From Chrysogorgia sp. JL179-B06 (lineage: Eukaryota > Cnidaria > Anthozoa > Scleralcyonacea > Chrysogorgiidae), in contig JAYKKM010000375.1 in the NCBI GenBank assembly GCA_035772405.1, positions 3,492,001-3,556,000 of the forward strand: a DNA stretch of 64,000 nt, written 5' to 3'. A program made the position numbers and the translations under genes. This document shows, piece by piece, positions 47,261 through 58,170 of this stretch. Position 1 is the stretch's first letter. Each line of letters opens with the position of its first letter. The notes under the pieces were generated by a model. That model made no database searches. It was given only the letters and a program-made list of their open reading frames with translations, and was not told the origin of the DNA.

Positions 47261-48703
47261 TGTCGTATGTTGTATTTAAGCTCCTGAAAGCCTACTTTGT
47301 ATGTGCTGACGTGAGACCGTACGTCAGAGACGTAGGAAGATGGCGACGAACCACGCTAGGGGGTTCGGAAAATTTTGAATTTTTCAGTGTCTGAAATGGC
47401 GTTTCCTGCATTTTGAGAAGAGATTTAAGAGATTTCTGAAGGCTACAAAATACCAATAAAAGGGGCTCTCGATCGCCAATAACAAACCAAAAAATGCGAG
47501 GCCTCCATAAGCGCGGAGCCCCTGTGCCTAAAAAGCGCGCGAATTGTAGGGGTCTGGTGCATTATTCTCCAAGAAATCTTGAATATATAGATAGAAAAGA
47601 TAAGAAAGATGCTGTATTTAATATAAATATAAAGCTTAAAACTGGCAGAAATAGTTTTGCCGGCGGCTGTTTGCAGTCGCGAATTCTTTGGTAACAGACA
47701 CAAGATTTCTGACACAAGGTTTCTGTACGTGCTGTATGAACATACAGCAAGAATAAGTTGTTGAGATGCTCGTGGATCCGTACTATTTTAGCGGGAATTA
47801 AATTATTAGGGGGGCTGAGCCCCCACTTCAGAATTTCACGGGGGCTGCAGCCCCCCTGCAACCCTACGCCGGTGCCGTACGTTATTGAGATGATTTCGTT
47901 AATTCACCACCTTTAAACGGCATAGCGCATGCGTATATCAGGCTGTCACACATACGCGCGCAGCTGGGACAGTTTGTCAAAAGTATAAACTCTGCACGAG
48001 TAGGCTGCAAAAACATGGCTATAAGCAGGCGAATTGACTTTGTTAATGAAAAACGTTATATAAACCATAATTTTAATAAACTAAATACCGCTTTTCACAA
48101 GATAATTCAAGGCCTTTCAAACAAAATCATGCATATGTCTCAAGAGGCTTTCTTTGAGCATTTGGGTTGGGTTTGCAAGCAACATTTCAGAGGCGTTTAA
48201 TTCTGAACTATTTTATAATCGTCGTACTGTTACGATATTAAAGCTCGCAATGACTTTCATTTTTTTCTAGTGTTTTTAAGTCGTACTATAGCTTTTAAAG
48301 TCATATTATATAGCTTGCTATATCCACTCCAACAACACCTGTTTGCAATCATCGTCTTGTTGATCGATGTGCCATTATCATGTGGCTCTAGATGTATAGT
48401 TTAGACTATGATATCATTAATTTGAAGTCCATCCCTCAAAGTCTTGCGAGTTACTATATTTTCAAACACACGAGAAAATAAACTTCGAGAGCAAAAAATA
48501 CTGTGCTGATCAATACCTTTTAATATTTGTTAAAATTAAGTTTAGTATACATGTAAGTTCGTTTAGATATCAGAATAGAGACAAACAAGAAAATGAAAAT
48601 AAGAACTAAAAACATCACATGCAACTTCGACTTGAATATGTTGTATCTTCAAAGAGTTTAAAACGTCACAATGGTGCGATGTTTTTACAAATGTTTATTA
48701 CAA
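47261..48703. other. GPCR unit 4 5' flank joined to unit 5 3' flank
   Basis: 47280-47880 matches 33000-33620; 48040-48700 matches 40600-41257. A 61-codon frame at 48015-48200 (…H-L-G-W-V-C-K-Q-H-F) lies in the repeated flank and is broken in the other copies, so I do not call it a gene. Confidence 0.55.
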
Positions 48704-49696
48704 CTACTGTGGCGGATTTGAACGAGATACGAAGCATGTTTTCACTTTGTCCCAGGTACGTTTATAAGCTGCAAGTAAAGTTTTATCCGACAAACCATAA
48801 ATGAAGGGATTGACTGCATAGACTCCGAAGAAGTAAACAATTAAGAACCACTTCCGAATTTTCCCATTTAATTCTACACCAGAAAAGTACAGAATCCAGA
48901 TCATCCGGCGTGGCAGTGCTGCTGCTGTAAAGCAAACAACGATAGTAAAACAAGTGATAAGAGTTCGCACGTTGCGACGATGTTTCATCTTTTGAAGATG
49001 AGTTTGTTTCTCAAGAAGGAAGGAAGAAGTACAAGTGGCATTCAAGGAGTACATTTTGTTGCTCTGTTTCTTGAGCGCCTTGCATATCTTGAAATAAAGT
49101 ATTGACAGAAGTATGATTGGAATAAAGCATTCAATAGTCGATAAGTAGATCGTGTAAATGACATTTTGTGTTGGATTTGGCCAGTCTGCAAAGCATCCAC
49201 GCGAGTTGGTAAATTTAACTACAATAATAAATGGTACTAAGGAAATAATCACGAAGACATACACAGCACCAATCATGACTCTTAACTTCCATCGACTTAC
49301 GGCGGGCTTTAGCGGATGTAAAACAACACGGTAACGATGGATTGCAATGAGGACCATGATAAAAACCCCAGCAATGAAAAAAAGTGCTGTCAACGGGGAC
49401 CACATTTTACACATGACAAGAGAGGAAAAGATGTGAGAACTTGGTGACAGGGCAGACAAAGTCAAAGCAGTGTTGAGCAGTAGAACCATCAGGTCGCAGA
49501 CGGCCAAATGAAGAACAAGGTAGTAGTGGTTTTTTTTGAGAAGATTTCTTTGTTTCACGATGGAGTAAATTACAAGAACATTTCCCAAACTTCCAGTAAA
49601 CTGGATCAAGAATAGAAGTACGCCAAACACATAATCAGGAGCAAGAGTTATTTGTGTCGTATTGTCGTGTGTTGTATTGAAACTCATGTTCTTCAT
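48704..49696 (-). CDS. Class A GPCR 5, intronless
   Basis: 330 residues, intact. GSLGNVLVIYSIVKQ, LAVCDLMVLLL, LVMCKMW and NPFIYG as in GPCR 3, and the same SSFLLEKQTHLQ loop, so these two are the closest pair. The TM3 motif reads A-I-H-R-Y-R-V-V: His instead of Leu before Arg-Tyr, and Val for Ala. TM7 has VYAVNPF. Plasma-membrane receptor, ligand unknown. Confidence 0.92.
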   Translation of the reverse strand: MKNMSFNTTHDNTTQITLAPDYVFGVLLFLIQFTGSLGNVLVIYSIVKQRNLLKKNHYYLVLHLAVCDLMVLLLNTALTLSALSPSSHIFSSLVMCKMWSPLTALFFIAGVFIMVLIAIHRYRVVLHPLKPAVSRWKLRVMIGAVYVFVIISLVPFIIVVKFTNSRGCFADWPNPTQNVIYTIYLSTIECFIPIILLSILYFKICKALKKQSNKMYSLNATCTSSFLLEKQTHLQKMKHRRNVRTLITCFTIVVCFTAAALPRRMIWILYFSGVELNGKIRKWFLIVYFFGVYAVNPFIYGLSDKTLLAAYKRTWDKVKTCFVSRSNPPQ

Positions 49697-50350
49697 CGTG
49701 GAAAAGTTACTTTGTTTGTGCTGACGCCAGACCGTACGTTATTGAGATGATTTCATGAGTTCACTGTCTTTTAAGCTGGATAGCGCATGCGCATATCAGG
49801 CTGTCAGTCACTAATACGCGCACAGCTCGGGTGCAAAACATTAGCATACATTTTCTGCTAAAAATCGAAAAATGAAGAAAATAATGACTTTTCGTAGTTA
49901 GAGTATCACCGGCGTAGGAAGCACGGGGGCTGGGGGGCTGCAGCTCCCCTAATAATTAGTATACACGCGTGTGATAGCTCAAAGAAATATCCAATCTTTC
50001 TTTTCTCGGGCTGCAAGGCATGATTCATCCCGCAAAATGCAAGATTTCACCGCACCTTCCCGCGCGAATAGGCGTGGTTCTCGCGAGATTTTTGGTAAAA
50101 TCTTGCGTTTTGCGGGAATCGTGATATACGTCTATATTGGCGATCGAGAGCCCTCTTTAGACCAAAGATGTATCATGAATTGGTATTTTATAGCCTTCAG
50201 AAATCTCTTAAATCTCCCCTTAAGTTGCAGGAAATGCCATCTCAGAGATAGCAATTCTAGCGATTCATCGCATCTTCGGCGCGACGACCTTATGCCCACT
50301 TAACCAAAAACATCTTCCTACGCCTCTGAGTATATATATATATATATATA
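49697..50350. other. GPCR unit 5, 5' flank with palindrome and (TA)n
   Basis: Shared unit sequence. A compact fold-back, CCCGCAAAATGCAAGATTT and its complement, spans 50029-50118. It ends in a TA run at about 50331-50357. Confidence 0.6.
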
Positions 50351-50391
50351 TATATATACTTGGTTAAGAAGAATAAAAATACAGTTTTAAA

Positions 50392-50440
50392 AATTCGGTT
50401 ACTCGAGTTTCACGCTCAAGGCGATCATCAGACTAAAAGT
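50392..50440 (-). ncRNA. Hammerhead ribozyme candidate HH-B, intact core
   Basis: The minus strand carries a perfect CTGATGA (50425-50431), a short stem II CGC/GCG, GAA, then stem III AC/GU closed by the loop TCGA, with A as the cleavage-site base (50400). Stem I pairs about six of seven positions (AAAG-side with CCGAATTT side, including one A·C mismatch). It is at the tail of PLE-2, where such ribozymes are known to sit. Confidence 0.55.
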
Positions 50441-50573
50441 TTTAACATGCGAATATAACTATAAGTAAGAATGTTTACCTAAAATGTGCATAAAATTTAA
50501 GAATATTTACATAAAAATTTACTAAGAATATTTACATAAAAATTTGTTTTGGTGTCTGCATTTGGACACAAGT

Positions 50574-50975
50574 TCAGATCTTTTGTTCAATAAAAATCGT
50601 TTTGTCGGCGTAAAGAATGCATAGTTTTTCTGTGAAACATAATTTGCATGTTTTGCTGCCGCTTTGGAATGCGTTTGCGTGTTTCAGGATTGACCATTTT
50701 ATCTCATACTCCTGCTGTTTTTCCTTCAATTCCCATATGTGTTTTGAAAGGGCTGTCATTGTCGAGTGTTTTTTATGCTTGAAAGAGGTCTTGTGGTTGC
50801 TGTAGCGGGTTTTGAATTCGTTTTCTGTCATGCCGATGTATGTTTTCTTGTCAGTTGGGTTGGCTTTCGTGACGACTGTTGCTTGGTATACCAGGCTTCG
50901 TGTTAGGCACGCACCGTTGAGCGGGCAATCGTCCTTTTTCCTGCAGTTGCAGATTTTCCTGGGTGCCGATTTTCC
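50574..50975 (-). pseudogene. PLE-2 GIY-YIG endonuclease domain
   Basis: About 130 codons open to the stop at 50574. Order: a Cys-rich start ([15 protein letters not shown]), LVYQATV, KTYIGMTENEFKTRYSNHK with the catalytic Tyr/Arg region, H-I-W-E-L-K, and C-K-L-C-F-T-E-K near the end. This is the nuclease of Penelope-like elements. The frame extends into the (TA)n only by accident; the RT domain is absent. Confidence 0.85.
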
Positions 50976-50976
50976 T

Positions 50977-51237
<261 letters not shown>

Positions 51238-51305
51238 TCAAAACACTGTCTACGCATGAGCACTCTACTTATATATATATATATATAATATATATATAGT
51301 TCAAT

Positions 51306-51348
51306 CTACAGACACGTGTTTCGCTGTACCACAGCTCATTCAGTGCAG
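51306..51348 (-). ncRNA. Hammerhead ribozyme candidate HH-C
   Basis: On the minus strand: stem I CTGCA/TGTAG, core CTGAATGA (one extra A relative to CUGANGA), stem II GCTGT/ACAGC with loop GGT, GAA, stem III AC/GU with loop ACGT, and C as cleavage base (51311). All three helices form. GTTC/GAAC pairing extends stem I outward. The extra core base is the only defect. Confidence 0.62.
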
Positions 51349-51405
51349 CTTGGAACAATCTGGAAGTCTGGCTGTACTATTATACATGACTTACGATTGT
51401 CATTG

Positions 51406-51432
51406 ACAACCGCTATATATATATAATATATA

Positions 51433-51478
<46 letters not shown>

Positions 51479-51505
51479 TACATATATATATATATACATA
51501 TACAT

Positions 51506-51540
<35 letters not shown>

Positions 51541-51545
51541 CTAAA
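51406..51545. repeat. TA-rich microsatellite with ATAC variants
   Basis: (TA)n interspersed with TACATA units; no gene. Confidence 0.9.
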
Positions 51546-51605
51546 ACCAATGTGATGTTGTTCACGGAACGTTGAAAGTGCTCAATACCATAAAGGTAGA
51601 GCGAA

Positions 51606-51745
51606 TATATAGTGAAAGTGGTCTTACCTCAAAATGATAAAAGCCGCAACTGTCAGTTTCACGCCGCAAGGCGATCTTCAGCCTGAAGATCGACTTGCGT
51701 GAAACTGACAGTTGCGGCTTTTATCATTTTGAGGTAAGACCACTT

Positions 51746-51755
<10 letters not shown>
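51606..51755. repeat. Head-to-head palindrome with hammerhead-like cores
   Basis: Arms: AGTGAAAGTGGTCTTACCTC...GTTTCACG and complement, meeting at about 51680. Each half contains CTGAAGATCG..CGTGAAACTGACAG, that is a CUGANGA-GAAA core. A (TA)n follows immediately on the right (about 51750-51800). Confidence 0.85.
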
Positions 51756-51799
<44 letters not shown>

Positions 51800-51805
<6 letters not shown>

Positions 51806-52765
51806 ACCTGTAACACAAAAATACCATTAAAACGAACATCAGCATTCAATTGAAAGAGCAACAATTATGTGGGTGTAGCTACTATAGCCATATCCCTTTT
51901 CGGCAACGCTACTTAATTTGACTTATACACTTTATGTCATGTTTGCTCAAATTAGCCTTCTTACACGCAGTCCATGAAAAACAATGTTTTAGAAAATTTG
52001 TTTTTGGTTTATGTAAATAAAACTTTCGATCATTATACTTCTCAATATATATGTGTTGTTGTGCGTAGTTGCAAATAATTTGTGCGAAATTGTTTGTGCG
52101 ATATTATTACCGTTGTCACACAGTCGAACAATAAGTGAAATGTGGCAAGACAAGTGAATTGTGTGTCGATCAAACATTGCCGAGTCGAGTGTAATGCAAT
52201 TAGTCTACAGTATATATGCCTTGGTTCAAGCACACTTCGATTATACTGTTGTGACATTTGGGATGTGCTTGGTTTTTGCCAAGCTAAAAGATTACAAAAA
52301 CTCAACAGATCAGCTAGAGTTCTCATGAACATGAATAATGAAGTCAGTCATATACTGTTGCACTGAGTTCATTAGGTTGGGAAACTCTTGAGGCCAGATG
52401 AAAAAAATAAACAAAGGCGAAACTAATGTTTAAAGTCTGATTAAATAATTTAGGACCTTAATCTCTTACTGAACTGTTCACTAAAAAATGTGATATAACT
52501 TGCTATGATCTAAGGAAAAGTAGATCTTCACTTCAGATACCTCAACCTCGTAGCCAATATAATCTAAAAAAGAGCTTCAGTTACGATGGAGCAATTATTT
52601 GGAATTGTTTACCTCGTGAAATAAGAGAATGTAAATCATTAGCAGAATTCAAGAGAAAAATTGCTACTAATTTTTTTCATTATAATTTTCTACTATTATA
52701 CATTATTATATTACATTATTATATACTATTTATTATAATCATCCTATATTTCTCATACTATTTAA
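51800..52765 (+). mobile_element. LINE tail family L-T, copy 3
   Basis: Best-preserved reading of the RT tail: in 52142-52366 and on, Y-C-C-D-I-W-D-V-L-G-F-C-Q-A-K-R-L-Q-K-L then R-S-A-R-V-L, typical of non-LTR ORF2 C-termini, followed by the S-Y-D-G-A-I-I-W-N block. Frames are broken. It begins right after a TA run. Confidence 0.8.
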
Positions 52766-53436
52766 ATGTGTTTAATGACGTATAATAGTCCTTACAAGAA
52801 CTGTTTTTGAAAATAAAAAACTTAGTAAGCACGATGAATATCGATTTATCAACTGCTACATCTGCTGTTAAACTGTGAAGTCAAGAACTTTATTTTTAGC
52901 TTGTCATTATGTTGAGTGTCACTCTGTTCCTTGGTGGTAGTGGCTTTCAATATATACTTAACATTATACCGCTGCACTTTACAGTTTGAGTCATAATTGA
53001 CAGCATACACGTAGCACTTGATAAGTGGTCTGCCGAAATACATCGTGCTTATTAAGTATATTATACTTTTTTTAAAAAACAGTTCTTCTGAGAACTATTA
53101 TACACCTACATACATTTGCATGCATTCACAATGGTTCACATGGAAGGAAGGAAGGACCGGGAGATAATCATGCCTATAGCGGTCTATCATGACTATGGCT
53201 GAAATACGAAAGACTGACGCACATAAAACGTAGCCGAGTCGAGTAGGCCGTGGACTGAGGACCTCAATCTTTCACTTTCGCTGCACACATCTTGAAACTA
53301 ATGATTTATTTCCTAAAGTCATAGAGCAACATGTCAATTCTAAATTCCGACGATCTCCCAGTGTGATGACCATGATGAACTCACATACGAACGACGACAA
53401 AGTCGTACTATAGCTTGCTATAGAAGCTTTAGTTAA
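52766..53436. other. Repeat holding the T5 empty site; no gene
   Basis: Matches 44161-44544 and 45119-45180. The uninterrupted TTAA is at 53052-53055. The rest to 53430 has no recognisable feature. Confidence 0.55.
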
Positions 53437-53943
53437 AGGGACACTCCGGACCAAATACAAATGTAGTTCATATGAAAGATCTTACTGACTTTAGATTATT
53501 TCCAAAGTTTCAGCATTCCTATCAATTTAGTTAAGAAGATATGGCTAGTTGAAGTTGGAGAGTTTGTCCAATTTCGACGCCATATTTGTTTCTCAAATAT
53601 GACGTCACTGAGTGACGTGATCTCGTATTATGTCTAAGAAGCTCCTCTACTTTCCTGCATGATGAACTAAATAGTTTATTTCGACTAATTTTCGTCCAAA
53701 GACCATTCACAATAACTATCATGACTATGTGATCGCCATCAAAACAACTCCACTGACGATAAAGAATCACTCAATGACGTCATATTTTCAAAACCAATAT
53801 GGCGTCAAAATCCACAAATTTTCAACTTCAACTAGCAATATCTTCTCAACTAAATTGATAGGAATGCTGAAACTTTGGAAATAAACTAAAGTCAGTAAGA
53901 TCTTTCATATGAACTGCATTTGTATTTGCGCCGGAGTGTCCCT
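53437..53943. mobile_element. TTAA-flanked fold-back element T6
   Basis: Ends AGGGACACTCCGG and complement; arms about 120 bp (TCATATGAAAGATCTTACTG and complement). TTAA at 53433-53436 and 53944-53947. No ORF of note. Confidence 0.88.
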
Positions 53944-55374
53944 TTAATAACTTTATTAATAACCATCTTTAGATGATAAATACAATGGTTTTACAGAAGA
54001 TAAATGAATATAAAAATGTTACAGGATATCTAAGAATATGAACTATAAATATATATACAAATGTACAATGTAAGAAATTGTTATAATTTTAAAAATATTT
54101 AAGAATTTATAAAAGTCTTAACGAGCGTGGTAAAAAGGATTGTTTATGTCTTTCAGTTCCAGAGAGTGGCATGGTAGGCTTGTATATACTTCCTGATCTA
54201 AGATTATATTGATGATTATTATAGTAATAAACTTAGAACATGGGCGGTTTTCCTCATCAATAATTTTTTGCAGTTCGTGCTTTGTCGCTTCGATGCGCCT
54301 CGTGCTAAGCTTTTCAAGAGAGTCTCTTGGTATTCCTATGATAGATAAACTTCTGTTCTGAACTTTCTCAATTTCTTCTATAATGTAGTTTGGCAAGCCA
54401 CCCCAAATAGGGGATGTATATTCAAGGAGTTGTCTTATTTTAGAACAGAACATAGTAATGCCAATGTCAACAGGAAGTCTTGCCTTCATACATTCTCGCA
54501 GGTGAAAGAGCCTCTTGTTGCCTTGCCCGTGATTTCTTCGACGTGGCTGTTCAATTTTCGGTTTTTCTGGCAGTATACTCCCAGGAGATTAAATTTAGGG
54601 ACTCTTTCAATGGGATTATTTTCCAGAGTGATGGCGTTGGGTTCAGGCATATCTTTAAATGTGATCCACATATCTTTGGTTTTGGAACCATTTATTACCA
54701 TCTTATTATTTATTGCCCATTGTTGCATGCTGTTGAGAGTTTGTTGCATGTGGCTTGTTTCTGTTCAATGAATTCATATAGAGTGCAATCATCTGCATAT
54801 TTACAAATACGGATGCGATCCCTGATGTCCTGAGGAATGGCATCCTCAAGATCGTTAATAAAAGAGATAAAGATGGCGGTGAGTCAGACCCTTTTGGGGT
54901 ACCCCGCAGGGCAGGGCCGAAGCATTTGATGAAAGGATGCCAGGAAGTTTCACTTGTTGTGTTCTATCCCTCAAAAAACTGCGGATCCACTCCCAGAAAC
55001 CTTTGTTAATGTTGAAAGAGGCAAGTTTAGTCAAAAGTATGTTGTGGTTGACATAGTCGAACGCCTTACGGAAGTCCAAGAAGATGGCATGAATTCCCTT
55101 ACGGCCAGTCAATGCATGCTGGTGGGTGAATTTTTGGTACAGGACTTATAAGGCCGTGTTTATACAATGTTGGGTAAGTTTTGTGTTCAACTACAAACTA
55201 CAGTGTATGTCATGGACAACAACCGCAAGTTCGTCATGGTATCGTTTCAGAAGCCATGCAGGAATACCATCAGAGCCCTTGGCTTTCTTGGGATTTATGG
55301 TTTTGAGAATAAATTTCACCTGTCCAATGCTAGGGAGTGGAGAACAACCTCGTTCGGCGAAAATGGCCCTGGGA

Positions 55375-55914
55375 TTGGCTGTTCACATGACATGATATGA
55401 TAATTTATGATAATTTAGGTCATTTGTCTTTGTTTACTCTGTTCATGTGATAATGATGCGAAATATGCAACGCTCAGCATACTTGTTCCGTGTAAAGCAT
55501 TCATCCTAAAACCAATTAATTCATAATACATCCATGATTATGTCGTATAATCATCATGGACGAACAAATAGATATCGACTGCAGTTCTTGACAATGAACC
55601 AAGCTCTTATATTTCTTAATTTGCGGTCAAATTTAAAGGCGAGGAAATGTCTTAACATGTGGATTTAGCCATGAATAAATTATACTCCAGCTGAATCCAA
55701 TCGAGATTTGGAACTGGCCAATAAGATTGTGGAATCGACCAGCCGATGCAGTTCTTGACAATGAACCAAGCTCTTATATTTCTTAATTTGCGGTCAAATT
55801 TAAAGGCGAGGAAATGTCTTAACATGTGGATTTAGCCATGAATAAATTATACTCCAGCTGAATCCAATCGAGATTTGGAACTGGCCAATAAGATTGTGGA
55901 ATCGACCAGCCGAT
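55375..55914. repeat. Insert in LINE-3 bounded by a short inverted repeat
   Basis: The left edge GCCCTGGGATTGGCTG and the right edge CAGCCGATCCCAGGGC are inverted matches. Inside is the exact 167-bp tandem duplication. Nature unknown. Confidence 0.5.
55581..55914 (+). repeat. Exact 2 x 167-bp tandem duplication
   Basis: 55581-55747 and 55748-55914 are identical as far as I can read (start GCAGTTCTTGACAATGAACC, end GGAATCGACCAGCCGAT). Confidence 0.93.
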
Positions 55915-56190
55915 CCCAGGGCATTTACGGGGTACGAGGTTGAGTGGAGAAGGTATCAGGGGTCTCAATATGTAAATGCATTCTGTAGCTTTTCAGCGAG
56001 GTCAACAAGGTTATCCACGGGAATGGAAGCCTGGGAAGGGCGAGTAGAGATACTGGTCAGGGCGTTGATTTCTTTATACCATCTAGCTGGATTGGTTTAA
56101 TATAGGCCAGATGCCTTGCTTTTGTAGTTGTCAACCTTTGCTGTAGCGATAAGGCTACATAAGATACTTCATCCCGTAGCAATTGGTATT

Positions 56191-57308
56191 TCTGCGGTGT
56201 CGCCATACACGAATTTTATTTAAACCGTATTTGTTCATTACATTTGCCCTAAGAGCTACAAGCTCATCGAGAGGGCTCACCTAAACTTACAGTTAAGAAA
56301 TAAAACCACGAATTAGAAGCAAAACGACAAAAAACAAGTAAATATAACTGCACATAATACAAACACGAAGGAAAAGAAAAAATAAATAAATAAAGCTGCA
56401 GTGATATTTACAAGTGATTTCAAATTATTAATCAAAACGACCAGGTGCTATTATAAAAGTTTGAACGGCAAGAAAAATACTAGCATTAGCATCATAATAG
56501 CGCTCCGTCGAGATGACGTCAGTACCGATGTTTGTCCGCTTTTACCCATAATTCTTGCGGCCATAACAAAAGAAATAGCTCATTTGCAATCATTTGTGAG
56601 TTAAATTTGGTTTGTTTGTCCGCTTTTTGAGCTGGGTCGACAAGCCGTTCAATAAAATATTAAGTCGATCAAATGAATTTATTCTATTCCACACATGGCC
56701 TGTACTATGCACGATGGAGGCAAACATTATGTCACGCAGAGCAGCAAAGCATACACGAATAATACACACGAATTTGCAAGTGTAAATAGAAATGCAAATG
56801 ACTATTGTGGTTTTAGCCATATTGTTATGAATTGAAATAAGTTTTATCCCAACGCAGAACACGTCATTTTGATGCGCAGTCGACATTACGAACTGGCTTA
56901 TATAGTATGTAGGTTTTTTAGCCAATCACAATCGAGATTGACTTGTATGAGACATGTAACACGACTTTTGTTATTGTCGGGTCGTAATGTTAATATGGGC
57001 CACAAATAAACAATATACCCTCCAAAAGTCTGCCTTATTACACTTTTGGATAACGACATAATCGTGTAATCGTTATTTGTTTTAAAACATTTGATTCCTG
57101 ACTATTATTACTGTGAACGCTGATACGACACAGACATTCAAACCTTCCCGAGATGACATGTCTGGTTAATGAGAATCACAAATACAATTCAGGTTATTAA
57201 CATATTCGCTTAAACACACGTTACTGTAGTAATACCATAGGTTTTGTTACCAAGAAACTCGGCTATTGCAATGAAAGATAAACAGTCAAACAAAACTTGA
57301 GCTTTAAT
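56191..57308. other. Upstream region of the GHR gene; no other gene seen
   Basis: Unique-looking sequence without repeats I can match. It should hold the promoter of the gene starting at 57309; I see no convincing core element. Confidence 0.45.
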
Positions 57309-57850
57309 ATGTCCAGTGAATTGGAATCGACCAGTCCAATTAAAAGCAAGAAAGGCGAGTATATTCGCAAAGATTCCAGCTTTCGGAACTGCATTTCCGC
57401 CGATGGCTCCACTGAGTTCAAAGCCGAAGCACACAGATATCATCTATACGTCAGTCTTGGATGTCCTTGGGCCCACAGGACTTTGATAGTACGTAAATTG
57501 AAAGGACTCGAGAATGTGATTACGGTGGATGTAGTCGACTGGCTGTTGGGGAAAGAGGGATGGAAATTCACCGATCAAAAGCCGATGACTACATTAGATA
57601 CGGTCAACAACTGCACGTTCATCAGTGAGATATACGAATTGTCGGAGCCAAGTTACAAAGGAGCCTGGAGTGTGCCTGTGTTGTTCGACAAAATCACGAA
57701 GAGAATTGTGAACAACGAGTCCAGCGAGATCATTCGCATGTTGAACAGCGAATTTAACGAGTTCTGTGAGACGCAAGAGCAAAGGAAGCTTGATATTTAT
57801 CCCGAGGAATTGCGAGAAGAAATCGAGAAAGTCAACCATTGGGTTTATCG
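57309..57850 (+). CDS. Glutathionyl-hydroquinone reductase (Xi-class GST), exon 1
   Basis: The gene reduces glutathionyl-hydroquinones with glutathione in the cytosol (known role of the ECM4/YqjG/Xi-GST family). Exon 1 codes for 180 residues plus two bases and ends at a GTAGGT donor (phase 2). The ATG at 57309 is chosen because the frame upstream to 57297 lacks another ATG. Visible marks: EYIRKDSSFRN near the N-terminus, HLYVSLGCPWAHRTL with the catalytic Cys at residue 52, WSVPVLFDKITK and NNESSEIIRM, the thioredoxin-fold glutathione-binding segment, then the start of the helical domain (VNHWVYR). Compared with typical members, Trp after FRN is Cys. The gene runs off the right edge after exon 3. 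Confidence 0.93.
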
Positions 57851-58070
57851 GTAGGTTTATAATAATATGATCAATCATCAATGTAATGTTGTAAATTTGT
57901 TGCTATATTTATATGAGTATCAACAAGAGAAAATTATGGTGGTATACTGCCAAAATAATGCAGAGACCACGGAAGTAATTGTTATGTCAATTTATGTGGT
58001 AAAGTGATTACGAGTGAAGTTATATGTAATATATATTATTTTGTGAAAATATGCATCACTGCCTATTGAC

Positions 58071-58170
58071 GGGAAATCGAACCCCTTACGGGAATCGAAC
58101 CCCTTACGGGAATCGAACCCTTACGGGAATCGAACCCCTTACGGGAATCGAACCCCTTACGGGAATCGAA
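58071..58170 (+). repeat. 6-copy 17-18 bp minisatellite in intron 1
   Basis: Unit GAATCGAACCCCTTACGG; one copy is a base shorter. Followed by related AGTGAACCCGG units. Non-coding. Confidence 0.9.

Larger units (their letters stand above)
53948..56190 (-). mobile_element. LINE-3, 5'-truncated and internally rearranged
   Basis: It ends with an AATAAA-containing tail directly abutting T6. Coding remnants run to about 56190. A ~540-bp foreign segment (55375-55914) interrupts it. Confidence 0.8.
54118..56190 (-). pseudogene. LINE-3 ORF2 remnants
   Basis: In transcription order: linker with NPARWYKEINALTSIS (about 56090-56045), an RT N-terminal block PKKAKGSDGIPAWLL (about 55280), an RT core with IFLDFRKAFDYVNHNILL and ALPCGVPQKG (55112-54855), a thumb piece with NLLGVYC (54749-54486) and a C-terminal piece with YTSPIWGGLP (54489-54118). 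The segment around the catalytic (Y/F)xDD is missing or out of frame. Stops and frame changes are frequent, so it is older than LINE-1. Confidence 0.82.

Noticed and set aside
48015..48200. 61-codon frame ending H-L-G-W-V-C-K-Q-H-F
   Set aside because: It lies in the repeated GPCR 3' flank and is broken in the copies at 27.9, 31.5 and 40.7 kb; the C..HF resemblance to THAP is too short.
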